Part shown: piece after piece, positions 30,274 to 41,569 of the stretch
Layout of the letters: each line of letters starts with the position of its first letter
Numbering within the stretch: the stretch's first letter is position 1
From: Edaphobacter lichenicola
Lineage (GTDB): Bacteria > Acidobacteriota > Terriglobia > Terriglobales > Acidobacteriaceae
DNA length: 64,000 nucleotides
Direction: 5' to 3'
NCBI RefSeq assembly: GCF_014201315.1
Contig: NZ_JACHDY010000002.1
Location: forward strand, 496,001-560,000
Translations under genes and position numbers: made by a program
The notes under the pieces: model-generated
The model's database searches: none
What the model saw: the letters and a program-made list of their open reading frames with translations, nothing else
Told to the model about the DNA's origin: nothing

Positions 30274-31575
30274 ATGCGCTTTGAAGAGATCGAAGCAGCT
30301 GCTGCAAGCTCCGAGACCGGCGCTCCAGGATGGAGGTTTGCCGTGGCAGCAGGCATCCTGGGTTGGATTCTCGACGCCTTCGATTTTTTTGTCGTCGTCT
30401 TTCTGATATCGGAGCTAATGGGAAAATTTCACGTGGGGAAGGCCGCGATTGTGTGGAGCATGACACTGACGCTGGCCATGCGACCGATTGGAGCGCTGTT
30501 CTTTGGAGCCCTGGCTGACAGGTTTGGACGTAAGAAGCCGCTGATTGCATGCGTTCTGTACTTCTCTGCGGTTACCGTACTGAGCGGGCTTGCGCCGACC
30601 TATTGGATATTTATGGCGATGAGGCTGTTATACGGTCTCGGGATGGGTGGTTATTGGGGCATTGGCGCCTCCTATGCGATGGAGAGCGCGCCCCGGCACA
30701 GGCGCGGCGTTCTCTCTGGCCTGATGCAGGGCGGTTATCCCTTTGGGTATCTCATGGCAGCGATCGGAATGCAGACGATCGCGCCGAGGTTCGGCTGGCA
30801 GACGATGTTCTTCGTCGGGGTTGGGGTCACACTTGTTATTGTTGTGCTGGCTGCGGTGGCGCCTGAATCGGCAGCGTGGCGGTTGCACCGAACGCCATCT
30901 CTCGGAAAGATATTTGGAACGCTGTTTCAGCATTTAGGCGTCTTCGGATACCTTTTGCTGTTGATGGCGGCGATCACGTGCCTCTCTCACGGGACTCAGG
31001 ATCTTTATCCCGACTTCCTGAAGACGCTGCCATGGATGAACGGTGTCACCGTACTGGGAATGAAAGCTACATTTGGGATTCCGGTGATCTACAACGTTGG
31101 GGCGATCATCGGGGCCGTTGTAGTGGGGGCGATGTCGGAGAGAATTGGGCGGCGGTATGCCGTGATGGCTGCGCTTGGAGTGTGTCTGCTGGCGATGCCG
31201 ATGTGGGCGTTTGGCGGCTCGGTGCTGGCGATTGTGGTTGGATCTTACCTGATGCAGAGCGGCGTGCAGGGGGCGTTTGGCGTGATTCCGGCGCACTTGA
31301 ACGAGTTGGCTCCGGATGCGATTCGCGGGCTGTTTCCCGGGTTTGTGTATCAACTCGGTGTATTGTTTGCTTCGCCGGTGCTGCCGCTGCAGAACCTGCT
31401 GCGGAGCAGATTTGGCTATCCCTGGGCGTTATGTTCTTTTGAGACGCTGGTGATCGTTTCGCTGCTTCTGATCTTCTGGTTTGGTCCGGAAAAGCGAGGC
31501 AGAAGCTTTGTGACGGGCCAGCGGGTAGACACGATCGAGGAGATACCCGCGCGGGATATCGCTGCTTTGAAATAA
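30274..31575 (+). CDS. MFS transporter, probable carboxylate/sugar-acid:H+ symporter
   Basis: A 12-helix major facilitator. Motif A is present after helix 2 (GALADRFGRKKPL) and LDAFDFFVVVFLISEL lies in helix 1, as in the SHS/sialate-lactate group (JEN1, NanT-like). The second half has GAIIGAVVVGAMSERIGRR. Group members carry short-chain monocarboxylates or sialic acid, and the aromatic-acid carriers are close relatives. ATG 30274 (MRFEEIEA) is preferred over the upstream 30208 start because of GGAAGAGAG about 12 bases before it. The neighbours give no clue to substrate. Confidence 0.85.
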   Translation: MRFEEIEAAAASSETGAPGWRFAVAAGILGWILDAFDFFVVVFLISELMGKFHVGKAAIVWSMTLTLAMRPIGALFFGALADRFGRKKPLIACVLYFSAVTVLSGLAPTYWIFMAMRLLYGLGMGGYWGIGASYAMESAPRHRRGVLSGLMQGGYPFGYLMAAIGMQTIAPRFGWQTMFFVGVGVTLVIVVLAAVAPESAAWRLHRTPSLGKIFGTLFQHLGVFGYLLLLMAAITCLSHGTQDLYPDFLKTLPWMNGVTVLGMKATFGIPVIYNVGAIIGAVVVGAMSERIGRRYAVMAALGVCLLAMPMWAFGGSVLAIVVGSYLMQSGVQGAFGVIPAHLNELAPDAIRGLFPGFVYQLGVLFASPVLPLQNLLRSRFGYPWALCSFETLVIVSLLLIFWFGPEKRGRSFVTGQRVDTIEEIPARDIAALK

Positions 31576-31612
31576 ATTTAAGTTACAGATGTTGGTAAGC
31601 GACGTCTCTGAT

Positions 31613-31810
31613 TCAGGCCGACTGCTGCAGGACGGGGGTCCGTCTGCCTGAGAAGTAAGGAGCGCAGATGTGGTGCGATTCGACGTTGGACTTATCGGCT
31701 TCCTGTTCATGCTTTGAAACAACAGTCGCTAAACAGTTCAAACAAATCGAATCAGATGATCCATCCATCTTTGGGCGATGGGGAGGTGTTGCAGCGGCTT
31801 GATCGGCCAT
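31613..31810 (-). CDS. Small protein with CxxC and HHxC zinc-binding-like motif
   Basis: 65 residues, ATG 31810 with AAGGAG eight bases upstream. The core is DGSSDSICLNCLATVVSKHE followed by SNVESHHICAPYF. Cys-Leu-Asn-Cys and His-His-Ile-Cys are spaced like the two halves of a zinc knuckle. I recall short acidobacterial hypothetical proteins with the same DGSSDSIC start but no function. It is convergent with the MFS gene. Confidence 0.65.
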   Translation of the reverse strand: MADQAAATPPHRPKMDGSSDSICLNCLATVVSKHEQEADKSNVESHHICAPYFSGRRTPVLQQSA

Positions 31811-31947
31811 AGTGATCTCCTTACGAGAAGGTAAAGCAGTGTTTTGTTGTTCAGATGGGGAAACGCTCGGAGGAGTTGCCCGGGCCACTTGGAACTTACC
31901 GCCGGTGTCGACTTGCGGGTGTGTTTCCCTTTAGAGATCGCCTTTTT

Positions 31948-32184
31948 TCAAAGGTCTTTTTGAGACGAATTCGCCTTTCGGACCTCCGCCTTCAGCTGAT
32001 CGTTGATGGTTGCAAGGCGCTCGTTTATAACTGCGATTGACTCGGCCCAGGTCTTGAAGGTTTCGGTGGTGTACCCGGCATCGAAGGTTCGGGGGTGCGG
32101 CTCTTTGGCGGAATGCCTTCGCTTGGCCTCTTCCAGCCTTTGCTGAAAATATGCAAGCCGTTGTTTGAGATTTTCTTCGCTCAT
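31948..32184 (-). CDS. Small hypothetical coiled-coil protein
   Basis: 78 residues, highly charged, with heptad-like N-terminal (LKQRLAYFQQRLEEAKRR) and C-terminal (INERLATINDQLKAEVRK) helices around a short middle TFDAGYTTETFKTW. No Shine-Dalgarno is obvious. No family is recognised. Codon use and the lack of a competing frame make it a plausible gene. Confidence 0.45.
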   Translation of the reverse strand: MSEENLKQRLAYFQQRLEEAKRRHSAKEPHPRTFDAGYTTETFKTWAESIAVINERLATINDQLKAEVRKANSSQKDL

Positions 32185-32354
32185 GCCAGCACTTAGTATA
32201 TTCGATGCAAATCCACAGGCTCATGATCGAGCCTCGAGGTGCCAGTCGAATGGAAAACTTTGAACTGGCCTGGATCGCATGAGTTCCATGATTTTGCTTA
32301 TCGTCTAGTGACAAGACGAACGAAGCGGTCGGAGCCATCACTGATCGTTCGTGA

Positions 32355-33394
32355 ATGTCGCATGAATTCTTTTTCGTAAATTATTTAGAGTTCGCGGACT
32401 GGGCCGACTTGCAGCGTGCTATCTCGACTCACTGGCAACGCTGGGAGTTCCTGCGATGGGGTAAGGCGTGGGAGATTACCTCGCATACCTTTAACTACAC
32501 CGATCACACTCTTCTGCCAGAGGCGCTCGAGCGCTGGCCGCTGCTGATGTTTGGCTCGTTGCTGCCTCGACACCTCGAGATAATTTATGAGATCAATGCG
32601 CGCTTTCTGAGTGCTCTGCACGAGCGGTTTCCGAACGATGAAGATCGCGTGGCTCGCATGTCTCTGATCGACGAGCACGGGGAGAGGTACGTGGCATGGC
32701 TCACCTTGCCTGCGTTGGAAGCGAGCATATCAACGGCGTTGCTCGATTGCATACCGAGCTGCTGAAGAGCGATGTGCTTCACGACTTCTATGAGCTGTGG
32801 CCTGAGAAGTTCATGAACGTAACCAACGGTGTGACGCCGCGACGCTGGCTGGCGGTTAGCAATCCTGAACAGACTGAGCTGATGATCAGCAAGATTGGGC
32901 AGGATTGGATTGGGGATCTCGATCAGATTTCGCAGCTGGAGCGCTATGCCGAAGACTCCGCCTTCCGCGCGGAGTGGCGCAATGTACAGTACGCCGTCAA
33001 GGTTCGATTGACACAGTACATCGCCGACACGACCGGAATCGCCGTCGATCCGAAGTCGATGTTCGACGCCCAGGTGAAGCGGATTCATGAGTACAAGCGG
33101 CAGCATCTGAACGTTCTTTACATCCTGACGCAGTATCACCGCTTGAAGAAGAATCCCAGACTGGAGATTGCGGCTCGCACCTTCCTGTTCGGCGGAAAAG
33201 CTGCTCCTGGATACTTCATGGCGAAGTTGATCATCAAGCTGATCACCTCAGTCGCCGAGGTGATCAATAGTGATCCGGAGGTAAATCAACAACTGAAGGT
33301 GGTCTTTCTTCCCGATTACAACGTCACATTCGGCCAGTTGGTCTACCCTGCCGCTGATCTTAGCGAACAGATTTCCACGGCCGCGGAGGGTTGA
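32355..33394 (+). pseudogene. glgP: Glycogen phosphorylase remnant (glgP pseudogene)
   Basis: Two out-of-frame segments match adjacent parts of a GT35 glycogen/maltodextrin phosphorylase. The first (32355 to about 32690) has [24 protein letters not shown] and [10 protein letters not shown]. The second (32696-33394) has [67 protein letters not shown] and VVFLPDYNV. The frame changes by one base near 32690. The first third of the enzyme is missing, and the end stops at AADLSEQISTA, just before the PLP-Lys region, so it cannot be active. It is flanked by no mobile element. Confidence 0.85.
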
Positions 33395-33573
33395 TTTCTG
33401 AATACATTTTTTCCGCGAATGGCTTCACTGAAAAACCGCGTTAGGGTTAGCGGGAGATAACCCGATGGGAGGTACAAACCTGGAGGCGACAGAGGAGGCG
33501 GAGAACCTACGACGGCCTATGTTAGAGGGTAAATTTTAAAGTGATCGCCGATCAGTATTGCGACTTCGATTTT

Positions 33574-34179
33574 TCAGGCACAGGCGCTGGCGACGATGTG
33601 ACCCGGCACATAAATTTCGACCTCCGTGCCGGCTCCGGACCTGCTCCATATTCTGAGCTGCGCGCCGATTGATTTGGCTCTCTCACGCATTCCAGAGAGG
33701 CCCCAGTGCGAGTCCTTTCCCTGACGCACAATGCGGTCCATTCCTCGCCCATTGTCGCGCACGATCAGTCGCAGTCCGCGTGTCGAGTATTCGACTTCAG
33801 CTTCGATCTGCGTCGCGTCAGAGTGCAGGAACGCGTTGGCCAGGGCCTCACGCGCAATCAAATTGATCTGCTCGAGAATCGCGGGGGTTAAAGACTGCGG
33901 CTTTCCCGTCACCCAGATCTGACATCGTGGCCCGGCTGGGGAGAAGTTTTCGAGGAATCCGGAGAGAGACTGTTCGATAGTCAAAGATGTGCCCCCTTGG
34001 GTACGAAAGCCGGGCAAGATGATGCTCTCGTCAAGAATTCGACGAACAAAGCGAAAAACTCCTCCACTGGCGCGCTGGGGCAGATCCGCGGGCATCTTAT
34101 TTACGAACGGAGTTACATCAGATGCGGAGACGGCTTGGGTGGCCGTCCCAGTCGTGGTCTGTTCAATGCTTTGATTCAT
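33574..34179 (-). CDS. Stand-alone HATPase domain protein (NarX-type histidine kinase ATPase)
   Basis: 201 residues. The C-terminal 110 form a GHKL ATPase: the N-box-like EALANAFLHSDA, G1 VRDNGRGMD and G2 WGLSGMRERAKSIGA are those of NarX/LiaS-type kinases. There is no dimerisation/phosphoacceptor His domain and no sensor. The first 60 residues are polar and unassigned. It overlaps the end of the STAS gene by 17 bp, so the two are coupled. A STAS plus ATPase pair recalls anti-sigma-factor/antagonist partner switching, but this ATPase is of the histidine kinase type rather than RsbW. Its role is therefore open. Confidence 0.8.
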   Translation of the reverse strand: MNQSIEQTTTGTATQAVSASDVTPFVNKMPADLPQRASGGVFRFVRRILDESIILPGFRTQGGTSLTIEQSLSGFLENFSPAGPRCQIWVTGKPQSLTPAILEQINLIAREALANAFLHSDATQIEAEVEYSTRGLRLIVRDNGRGMDRIVRQGKDSHWGLSGMRERAKSIGAQLRIWSRSGAGTEVEIYVPGHIVASACA

Positions 34180-34450
34180 GGCTCATACCCCTTCCTGTTT
34201 CAATCCACTCACGGACGTACGATGGGCAGTTTTTCAGAAGGATCCCCTGGGCCTCGCATGTGGCCAGGAACTTGATGGCTTGCCGGTCTACCAGCCTGAC
34301 ATCCACTAGATCGAGGGCGATGGTTGTCGAATTGGCCGCAGACTCGGCTTCGAAGAGTCCCTGCAACCCCGGTAAATGCTCCTCCTCGATTCGGCCACTG
34401 AGTGCGAAGGTCACGATTCCTTTGTCCTCGAATCTTCGAATCTTGAACAT
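34163..34450 (-). CDS. STAS domain protein (anti-sigma factor antagonist-like)
   Basis: 95 residues with the STAS pattern: IVTFALSGRIEEEHLPGLQGLF, then TIALDLVDVRLVDRQAIKFLA. The usual phosphoacceptor Ser/Thr of SpoIIAA/RsbV in DLS/T is replaced: the loop reads DLVDVRLVDRQA, so regulation by Ser phosphorylation at the standard place is unlikely. ATG 34450 is only about 4 bases from the predicted sigma-54 start site. GTG 34414, with GAGG eleven bases upstream, is an alternative start. Target unknown. Confidence 0.8.
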   Translation of the reverse strand: MFKIRRFEDKGIVTFALSGRIEEEHLPGLQGLFEAESAANSTTIALDLVDVRLVDRQAIKFLATCEAQGILLKNCPSYVREWIETGRGMSHESKH

Positions 34451-34464
34451 TTGGGCGTTTCAAG

Positions 34465-34480
34465 AGCAACTGCGTGGCCA
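34465..34480 (-). promoter_or_regulatory. Sigma-54 (-24/-12) promoter for STAS-HATPase genes
   Basis: On the minus strand TGGCCACGCAGTTGCT matches the RpoN consensus TGGCAC-N5-TTGCW except for two central bases. The GG (34478-34479) and GC (34466-34467) are separated by the required 10 bases. It lies between the gene for a sigma-54 activator and the STAS gene, in the correct orientation. Confidence 0.65.
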
Positions 34481-34519
34481 TTTGCAAGTTGCTGATAGTG
34501 AATGGATTTTTTGGTGGAA

Positions 34520-34557
34520 AATTCACAGATTTCGGGAATTCACGAATTTCGTGAATT
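34520..34557. promoter_or_regulatory. Two tandem palindromic sites, probable enhancer of the sigma-54 activator
   Basis: Site 2 (34537-34557) is a perfect palindrome: AATTCACGA, ATT, TCGTGAATT. Site 1 (34520-34540) has the same 21-bp layout with three differences. The two overlap by the shared AATT, so they repeat every 17 bp. Their centre is 65-75 bp upstream of the sigma-54 element, a normal distance for an enhancer-binding protein. Being AT-rich and lacking a U-run they do not look like a terminator. Confidence 0.6.
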
Positions 34558-34577
34558 TTAGGGGAGAGATCCGGCGG

Positions 34578-36811
<2,234 letters not shown>

Positions 36812-36815
<4 letters not shown>

Positions 36816-37261
36816 TTATTTACGCTCGCTGGTGGGGGAACATTGATGACCGCCCAGAAGGCGCCAAGTTCTTTGATGGCATTGACGAACTGATGAAAGT
36901 CGACTGGCTTTACAACGTAGGCGTTCACGCCGAGCTTATAGCTGGTCACCAGATCCTTTTCTTCCTTGGAGGAGGTGAGCACTACGACAGGAATAAACTT
37001 CAAATTTTCATCGGACTTTACCTGCTTCAACACCTCCAATCCATCGACCTTGGGCAGCTTCAGATCCAGCAGTATCACGGCCGGATTGTCGTGAGAGCGC
37101 GTTGAGAATTTGCCTCGGCAATAGAGGAAATCCAAGGCTTCTTCGCCATCTCTTGCAACGACGACCTCATTGGCGAGGTTGTAGTCCTCGAGCGCCGTCA
37201 AAGTCAGCTCGACATCCTTGGAGTCGTCTTCCACCATCAAAATACGTCCCAGTCTTTCCAT
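36812..37261 (-). CDS. Single-domain response regulator, Rcp1-like
   Basis: 149 residues, a receiver domain only. EDDSKD (11-16) and the phospho-acceptor Asp66 in ILLDLKLP, the Thr in VVLTSS and the Lys in YVVKPVD complete the active site. The extended alpha4 loop with KSDENLKFIPVV is typical of Rcp1-type regulators that pair with phytochrome or PAS kinases. It sits 14 bp after the kinase gene and is coupled (4-bp overlap) to the sigma-54 activator. It could act as a phosphate shuttle between them. Confidence 0.92.
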
Positions 37262-37275
37262 ATTTTCTTCCTGAT

Positions 37276-38766
37276 TTAGATTTTAGGAATTGAGAAGTAG
37301 AAGGTCGCGCCTTGATCGACTACGCCCTCCGCCCGGACTTTGCCGCCATGACGATGGATGATGCGCTGAACAGTAGCTAGCCCTATACCAGTACCTTCAA
37401 ACACGTCCACGTGATGCAGGCGTTGAAACACCCCGAACAACTTGTCTACATACTTCATATCAAAGCCTGCACCGTTGTCTCTCACGAATACTACGACCTC
37501 ATTTTTGTTTCCATCGACACATCCGACTTCAATCTCGGCCTTCGGCTGAGGGCGCGTGAACTTCACCGCGTTGGAGAGAAGGTTGACGAGAACGAGCTTG
37601 AGCATGGAGCGGTCACCATAACAGACCGGAAGGGTGTCGATTTTCCAGACAATACTACGACCGTTTGTCTCCTGACGTACTTCGCTGAGAGCTTCCTTCA
37701 CCAGATGTTCGAGGTTTACCTGTGTTTTTTGCGTTTCGACGCGCCCTATTCGTGAAAACGCCAGCAGATCGTCGATCAGGTTGCCCATCCGCTTGGCGGC
37801 CTCGAGAATCATCCGCATGTACCGCGACCCCTTGTCGTCCAAGGTGCCAGAGGAGTTTTTCTGGAGCAACTCCGCGTATCCGACCATATGGCGGAGAGGT
37901 GCCCGTAGATCGTGGGAGACGGAGTAGGCAAAAGCTTCCAACTCCCTATTGCTGGCTTCGAGATCGGTGGACCGTTTTTCAAGCTCGCTATTGAGGCTGC
38001 GAATCTCTTCTTCTCGACGTTTACGGTCTGTGATGTCGTTGTTTGTTTCCAGAATGGCGACAGGTTGGTTGTTCTCGTTGCGCCGCAGCGACCATCGGCT
38101 CGCTACCACCACCTCAGTTCCGTCGGCCTTTCCATGTCTCAGTTCGCCCTCCCAGCGCCCTGTTTCTAATAGCTCTGCGCTGATGGCGTCGCTTGGCGTG
38201 GTGAAGACGGTCCGCAGGAGATCCCTGGAACGTTTTCCAACCGCCTCGTAGGGTGCCCAGCCATATAGTTCTTCGGCTCCCCTGTTCCAGTAAGTGATGA
38301 CGTCGCTCATGTCGCGCACGAAGATCGTGTCATGGGTAAGATTCAGCAGGCTGGCCTGTTGGGTTCGCTCGACTACCTCCGCCTGGAGGTTGTCTCGAGC
38401 CTGAAGGAGCTGACTCTCGATGCGGTGTCTTACGGCGCTGAAACGGACGATCAACAGGGCAAAGGAGATCAGGACCAATATTGCCGGGATGTCAGCGGGA
38501 GTTATGGAAAGAGCGTAGAGAGGTGGAGCGAAGAAGTAATCGAAGCACAGGCTCGAGAGGATGACCGACAACACAGCCGGTCCCACTCCGGCATGCCATG
38601 CGGTGAGAGCAATCGCAAAGAGTAAAAGCGGAAGCTCGACATCGTGAAACTTATAGTGTTGCAGTAGAAGCCCTGGCAGAACGGCGAGGATAACGGAAAT
38701 CACCGCAAAGCCGTAGCGCTGGATGATCGGCAGGAATTTATGCGAACGAAAGTTCCATCGCGCCAT
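37276..38766 (-). CDS. Membrane sensor histidine kinase: DUF4118-PAS-HisKA-HATPase
   Basis: 496 residues. The N-terminus (about 18-108) holds the four-helix KdpD-like DUF4118 membrane domain with the CFDYFFAPPLYAL motif. A PAS/PAC domain (135-250) and a coiled coil follow. HisKA has the phospho-acceptor His285 in YSVSHDLRAPLRHM. The ATPase domain shows the N-box NLLSNAVKF, G1 VRDNGAGFDM and G2 GTGIGLATVQRIIHRHGG. It is the first gene of the minus-strand signalling run and the likely phosphodonor for the two response regulators. Confidence 0.93.
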   Translation of the reverse strand: MARWNFRSHKFLPIIQRYGFAVISVILAVLPGLLLQHYKFHDVELPLLLFAIALTAWHAGVGPAVLSVILSSLCFDYFFAPPLYALSITPADIPAILVLISFALLIVRFSAVRHRIESQLLQARDNLQAEVVERTQQASLLNLTHDTIFVRDMSDVITYWNRGAEELYGWAPYEAVGKRSRDLLRTVFTTPSDAISAELLETGRWEGELRHGKADGTEVVVASRWSLRRNENNQPVAILETNNDITDRKRREEEIRSLNSELEKRSTDLEASNRELEAFAYSVSHDLRAPLRHMVGYAELLQKNSSGTLDDKGSRYMRMILEAAKRMGNLIDDLLAFSRIGRVETQKTQVNLEHLVKEALSEVRQETNGRSIVWKIDTLPVCYGDRSMLKLVLVNLLSNAVKFTRPQPKAEIEVGCVDGNKNEVVVFVRDNGAGFDMKYVDKLFGVFQRLHHVDVFEGTGIGLATVQRIIHRHGGKVRAEGVVDQGATFYFSIPKI

Positions 38767-39022
38767 CAGCTCGCCTCACCTTTATCATTGGCGGAATCGT
38801 CGCACAAGTATAACGCCCACATCTCCGGAGCCTGCCTGATGGAACCAGGAGGAGCCGCCGGATGGGAAGGAATGTCTGGCTCAACACGAGTATGAGGCTA
38901 GGCTAAACCCTGCCGTGACTGCGGGACTCGTGCGATCGGGTTATCGGAGACCTTGGTTACTGCCGCGGCAACACTGCTAAGACGAAATAGATCTTCGTGC
39001 ACGCTTGGAAACCTTCGCGGCC

Positions 39023-41508
39023 CTATTGAATATTCAGCGTGACCGTGGCCATGTGTTGCAAAGTCGTGTTGGCGGCTCCGGCGGCGGATGCCGTAACGGT
39101 TATGGTGTAAGTCTTCGTTGGGTCGTGGTCGCCACTGCCGCAGCCGGTCAAGCCGAGAAGGGCTGCGCCTGCGATGAGCAGAAAGAACGCACTGAACAGC
39201 GTGCGTGGCATCCTGCCGAACCTCGCGCGGAGGTGCTTGTTCCGCAGCAGCGGCAGCAAAAACACCGCTGCGCTGAGAGGAAGTAGTGGTGCCCGCACAG
39301 GGGAAAACGGTGGTGTGTTTGCGGCATTTTGCGTCGCAGTTTGAATCGTCAGACTGGCAGTGGCCGAGCCGGCTCCGGGAGCGATCGTGGCTGGTGTGAA
39401 GACAGCCGTCGCGCCGGCCGGCAGACCCGAAGCCGTCAACGTGATGGGAGAAGTAAAGGTTCCGCCCTGGGATTGCAGTGCGAAGGTGTAGGTTGCGGAC
39501 TTCCCGGCAATGACGGATTGCGTCACGGCTCCGGTCGAGGTCAGAGTAAAGTCCGGTGTGGCGCCCACGGTCTCGACTACCGCTGTGGAGGTACTGGTGG
39601 TGAAGTTGGGATCTCCACTGTAGACGGCGGTGAGGTTATGAGCGCCCCCAGCAGCCAGGCCTGTGTACGTGTAGGTGGCCGCTCCCTGAGTGATCGGGGC
39701 TGCGGTGAGGAGAGTCGTGCCGTCGTAGAAGCTGACGGTTCCGGTGGGCGTGCCCGTGGTGGAGGAGATCGCCTGGGCTGTGAGGGTGATGGGCGCCCCG
39801 AGAAACGGCGTGAGGTTGGATGAGGTCAGCGTGACGCTGCTGGCAGCTTTTTCGATTGTGATACTGCCCGTGCCGGAGGCGAGCGTGACGGTGTAGTCGA
39901 TTGCCGCGGACCCTGTGAGGGAGACCGTGACCGGGTATTGGCCGACTGTCGAGGTTGCAGTAGCGGTCGGAGTGAAGACAGAGGTTACGTTGTTCGCGTC
40001 CTGCGGGAGAACGCCATTCAGTGTTCCTGTGATAGCCGGAATGGTTTGTCCATACTCCACCGACAGGCCAGCGATGCTCGCCGTGACCGGTAGAGGAGTA
40101 ACCGTAAGCGCAAAGGCGCTGCTTGTGATCGCGGCGTTCTGGCTATCACCAGCAAAGGCCACCGCGAGATTATGAGTTCCGGCTGACAGCGTCGAAAGGT
40201 TGATAGTGGCGACGTTGTTGAGCAGGGGCGCGGATGCAATCGTCGACGAACCGCTGGTCGTATCTACCAAATTGACCTGACCGGTTGCGATCTTTCCGGC
40301 ATTGCTGAAGATCACAGTCAGCGTGACGCTGCTGCCATAGGCGATCGAGGACGATCCGCTCAGGCTAAGGGTCTCTCCGCCTGATCCCTGGCCACTGCCT
40401 GTTCCTGAACTTGCCCCAGTGATTGTGTTGATGATTCCATTTGACGCCACGGCACGAATCAGATTGTTGTTGGTGTCCGACAGCGCAAAGACCCCGAGAG
40501 CCTGCACCGCAGGGGCTCGCGGCGTATCGAGTGTTGCGTTTGTGGCCGCGCCTCCGTCACCTGCGAACCCCTGCGAGCCGTTTCCGGCGACGGTCGTAAT
40601 GGTGCCTGTGTTTGCGATCAGGCGGATGCTGTTGTTGTCGCTATCTGCCACGTAAATGTTGCCCTGTGCATCGACGCTCAAGCCTCGTGGACGTGCGAGC
40701 GAAGCAGCAACGGCTGCTCCTCCATCTCCTGTATAAGACTTGCTGCCATTCCCGGCTAGCGTCGAGATAGTACTAAGGGGTTGACGACGCGTATGCGCTG
40801 ATTGCGCGTGTCACCGATGTAGATGTTGCCTGCCGCATCGACGGCTACGCCATTCGGAGAGTCGAGTCCTGCCCCGGTTGCGGCTGCGCCATCTCCTGAA
40901 AAGAACTGTTCGCCGCTGCCTGCGACGGTCGAGATCGCTGAGCCGGCGATCTTGCGGACGCGGTAGTTGTCGGTATCCGCTATATAGAGATTGCCGTTCA
41001 AATCCATAGCGAGCGCTGTCGGACTATGGAGTGTCGCCGAGAGGGCGGAGCCGCCATCTCCGGAGAAACCGGCTATGCCTGTTCCTGCGATAGTCGTTAT
41101 CGCGCCGCCACTCACCTTGCGAATGCGGTGGTTGTGGGTGTCGGCGATATAGAGGTTGCCGGCAGCGTCAACAGCTACGCCCGCAGGTGAGTCGAGCGAC
41201 GCACTGGTGGCCGCTCCTCCGTCTCCGGAGAAGCCCTGCTCCCCTGCCCCAGCAACTGTCGTGACGATGCCAGCCAGGTTCACCTCGCGGATGATGTGAT
41301 TGTTCAGCTCGGCGATATAGAGATTGCCAGCGGCGTCGAAGGCAATTTGCGCGGGAAGGGCCCGAGACGCAGCGGTCGCCTGGATACCGCTTGGAGGAGT
41401 TTGCGCGCCGGCCATAAGGGGCAGCAGGCTCACAAGTGCTAATCCCTTTGCCAGCCAGCGAAGTTTCAGTCGAATTCCATGTGATTGCATCAGGCTCGTT
41501 TCCATCAT
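39023..41508 (-). pseudogene. NHL-repeat / Ig-like domain surface protein, frameshifted
   Basis: The first part (41508 to about 40775) has a signal peptide and NHL beta-propeller repeats (VDAAGNLYIADTHNHRIRKV type). At about 40775-40785 the frame ends in NPLVLSRR-stop. The neighbouring frame continues smoothly (STISTLAGNGS, then RPRGLSVDAQGNIYVADSDNN). One missing base near the CCCC run would explain it. The rest encodes more NHL repeats, Ig-like/Big3-type domains, and a C-terminal stretch with basic residues and a transmembrane segment (ARFGRMPRTLFSAFFLLIAGAALLGL). Intact, it would be about 820 residues. NHL-Ig proteins of this kind are common secreted proteins in Acidobacteria. A sequencing error cannot be excluded. 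Confidence 0.75.
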
Positions 41509-41569
41509 TCCGGCATAGTGCGTTGTTGTAACCCACGTTCAAAAAGCGACTATCGAGGTTGCGTGCTCT

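Noticed and set aside
40700..40800. Programmed ribosomal frameshift in the NHL/Ig gene
   Set aside because: The site has only a CCCC run, no X-XXY-YYZ heptamer and no obvious downstream structure, so a lost base is more likely.
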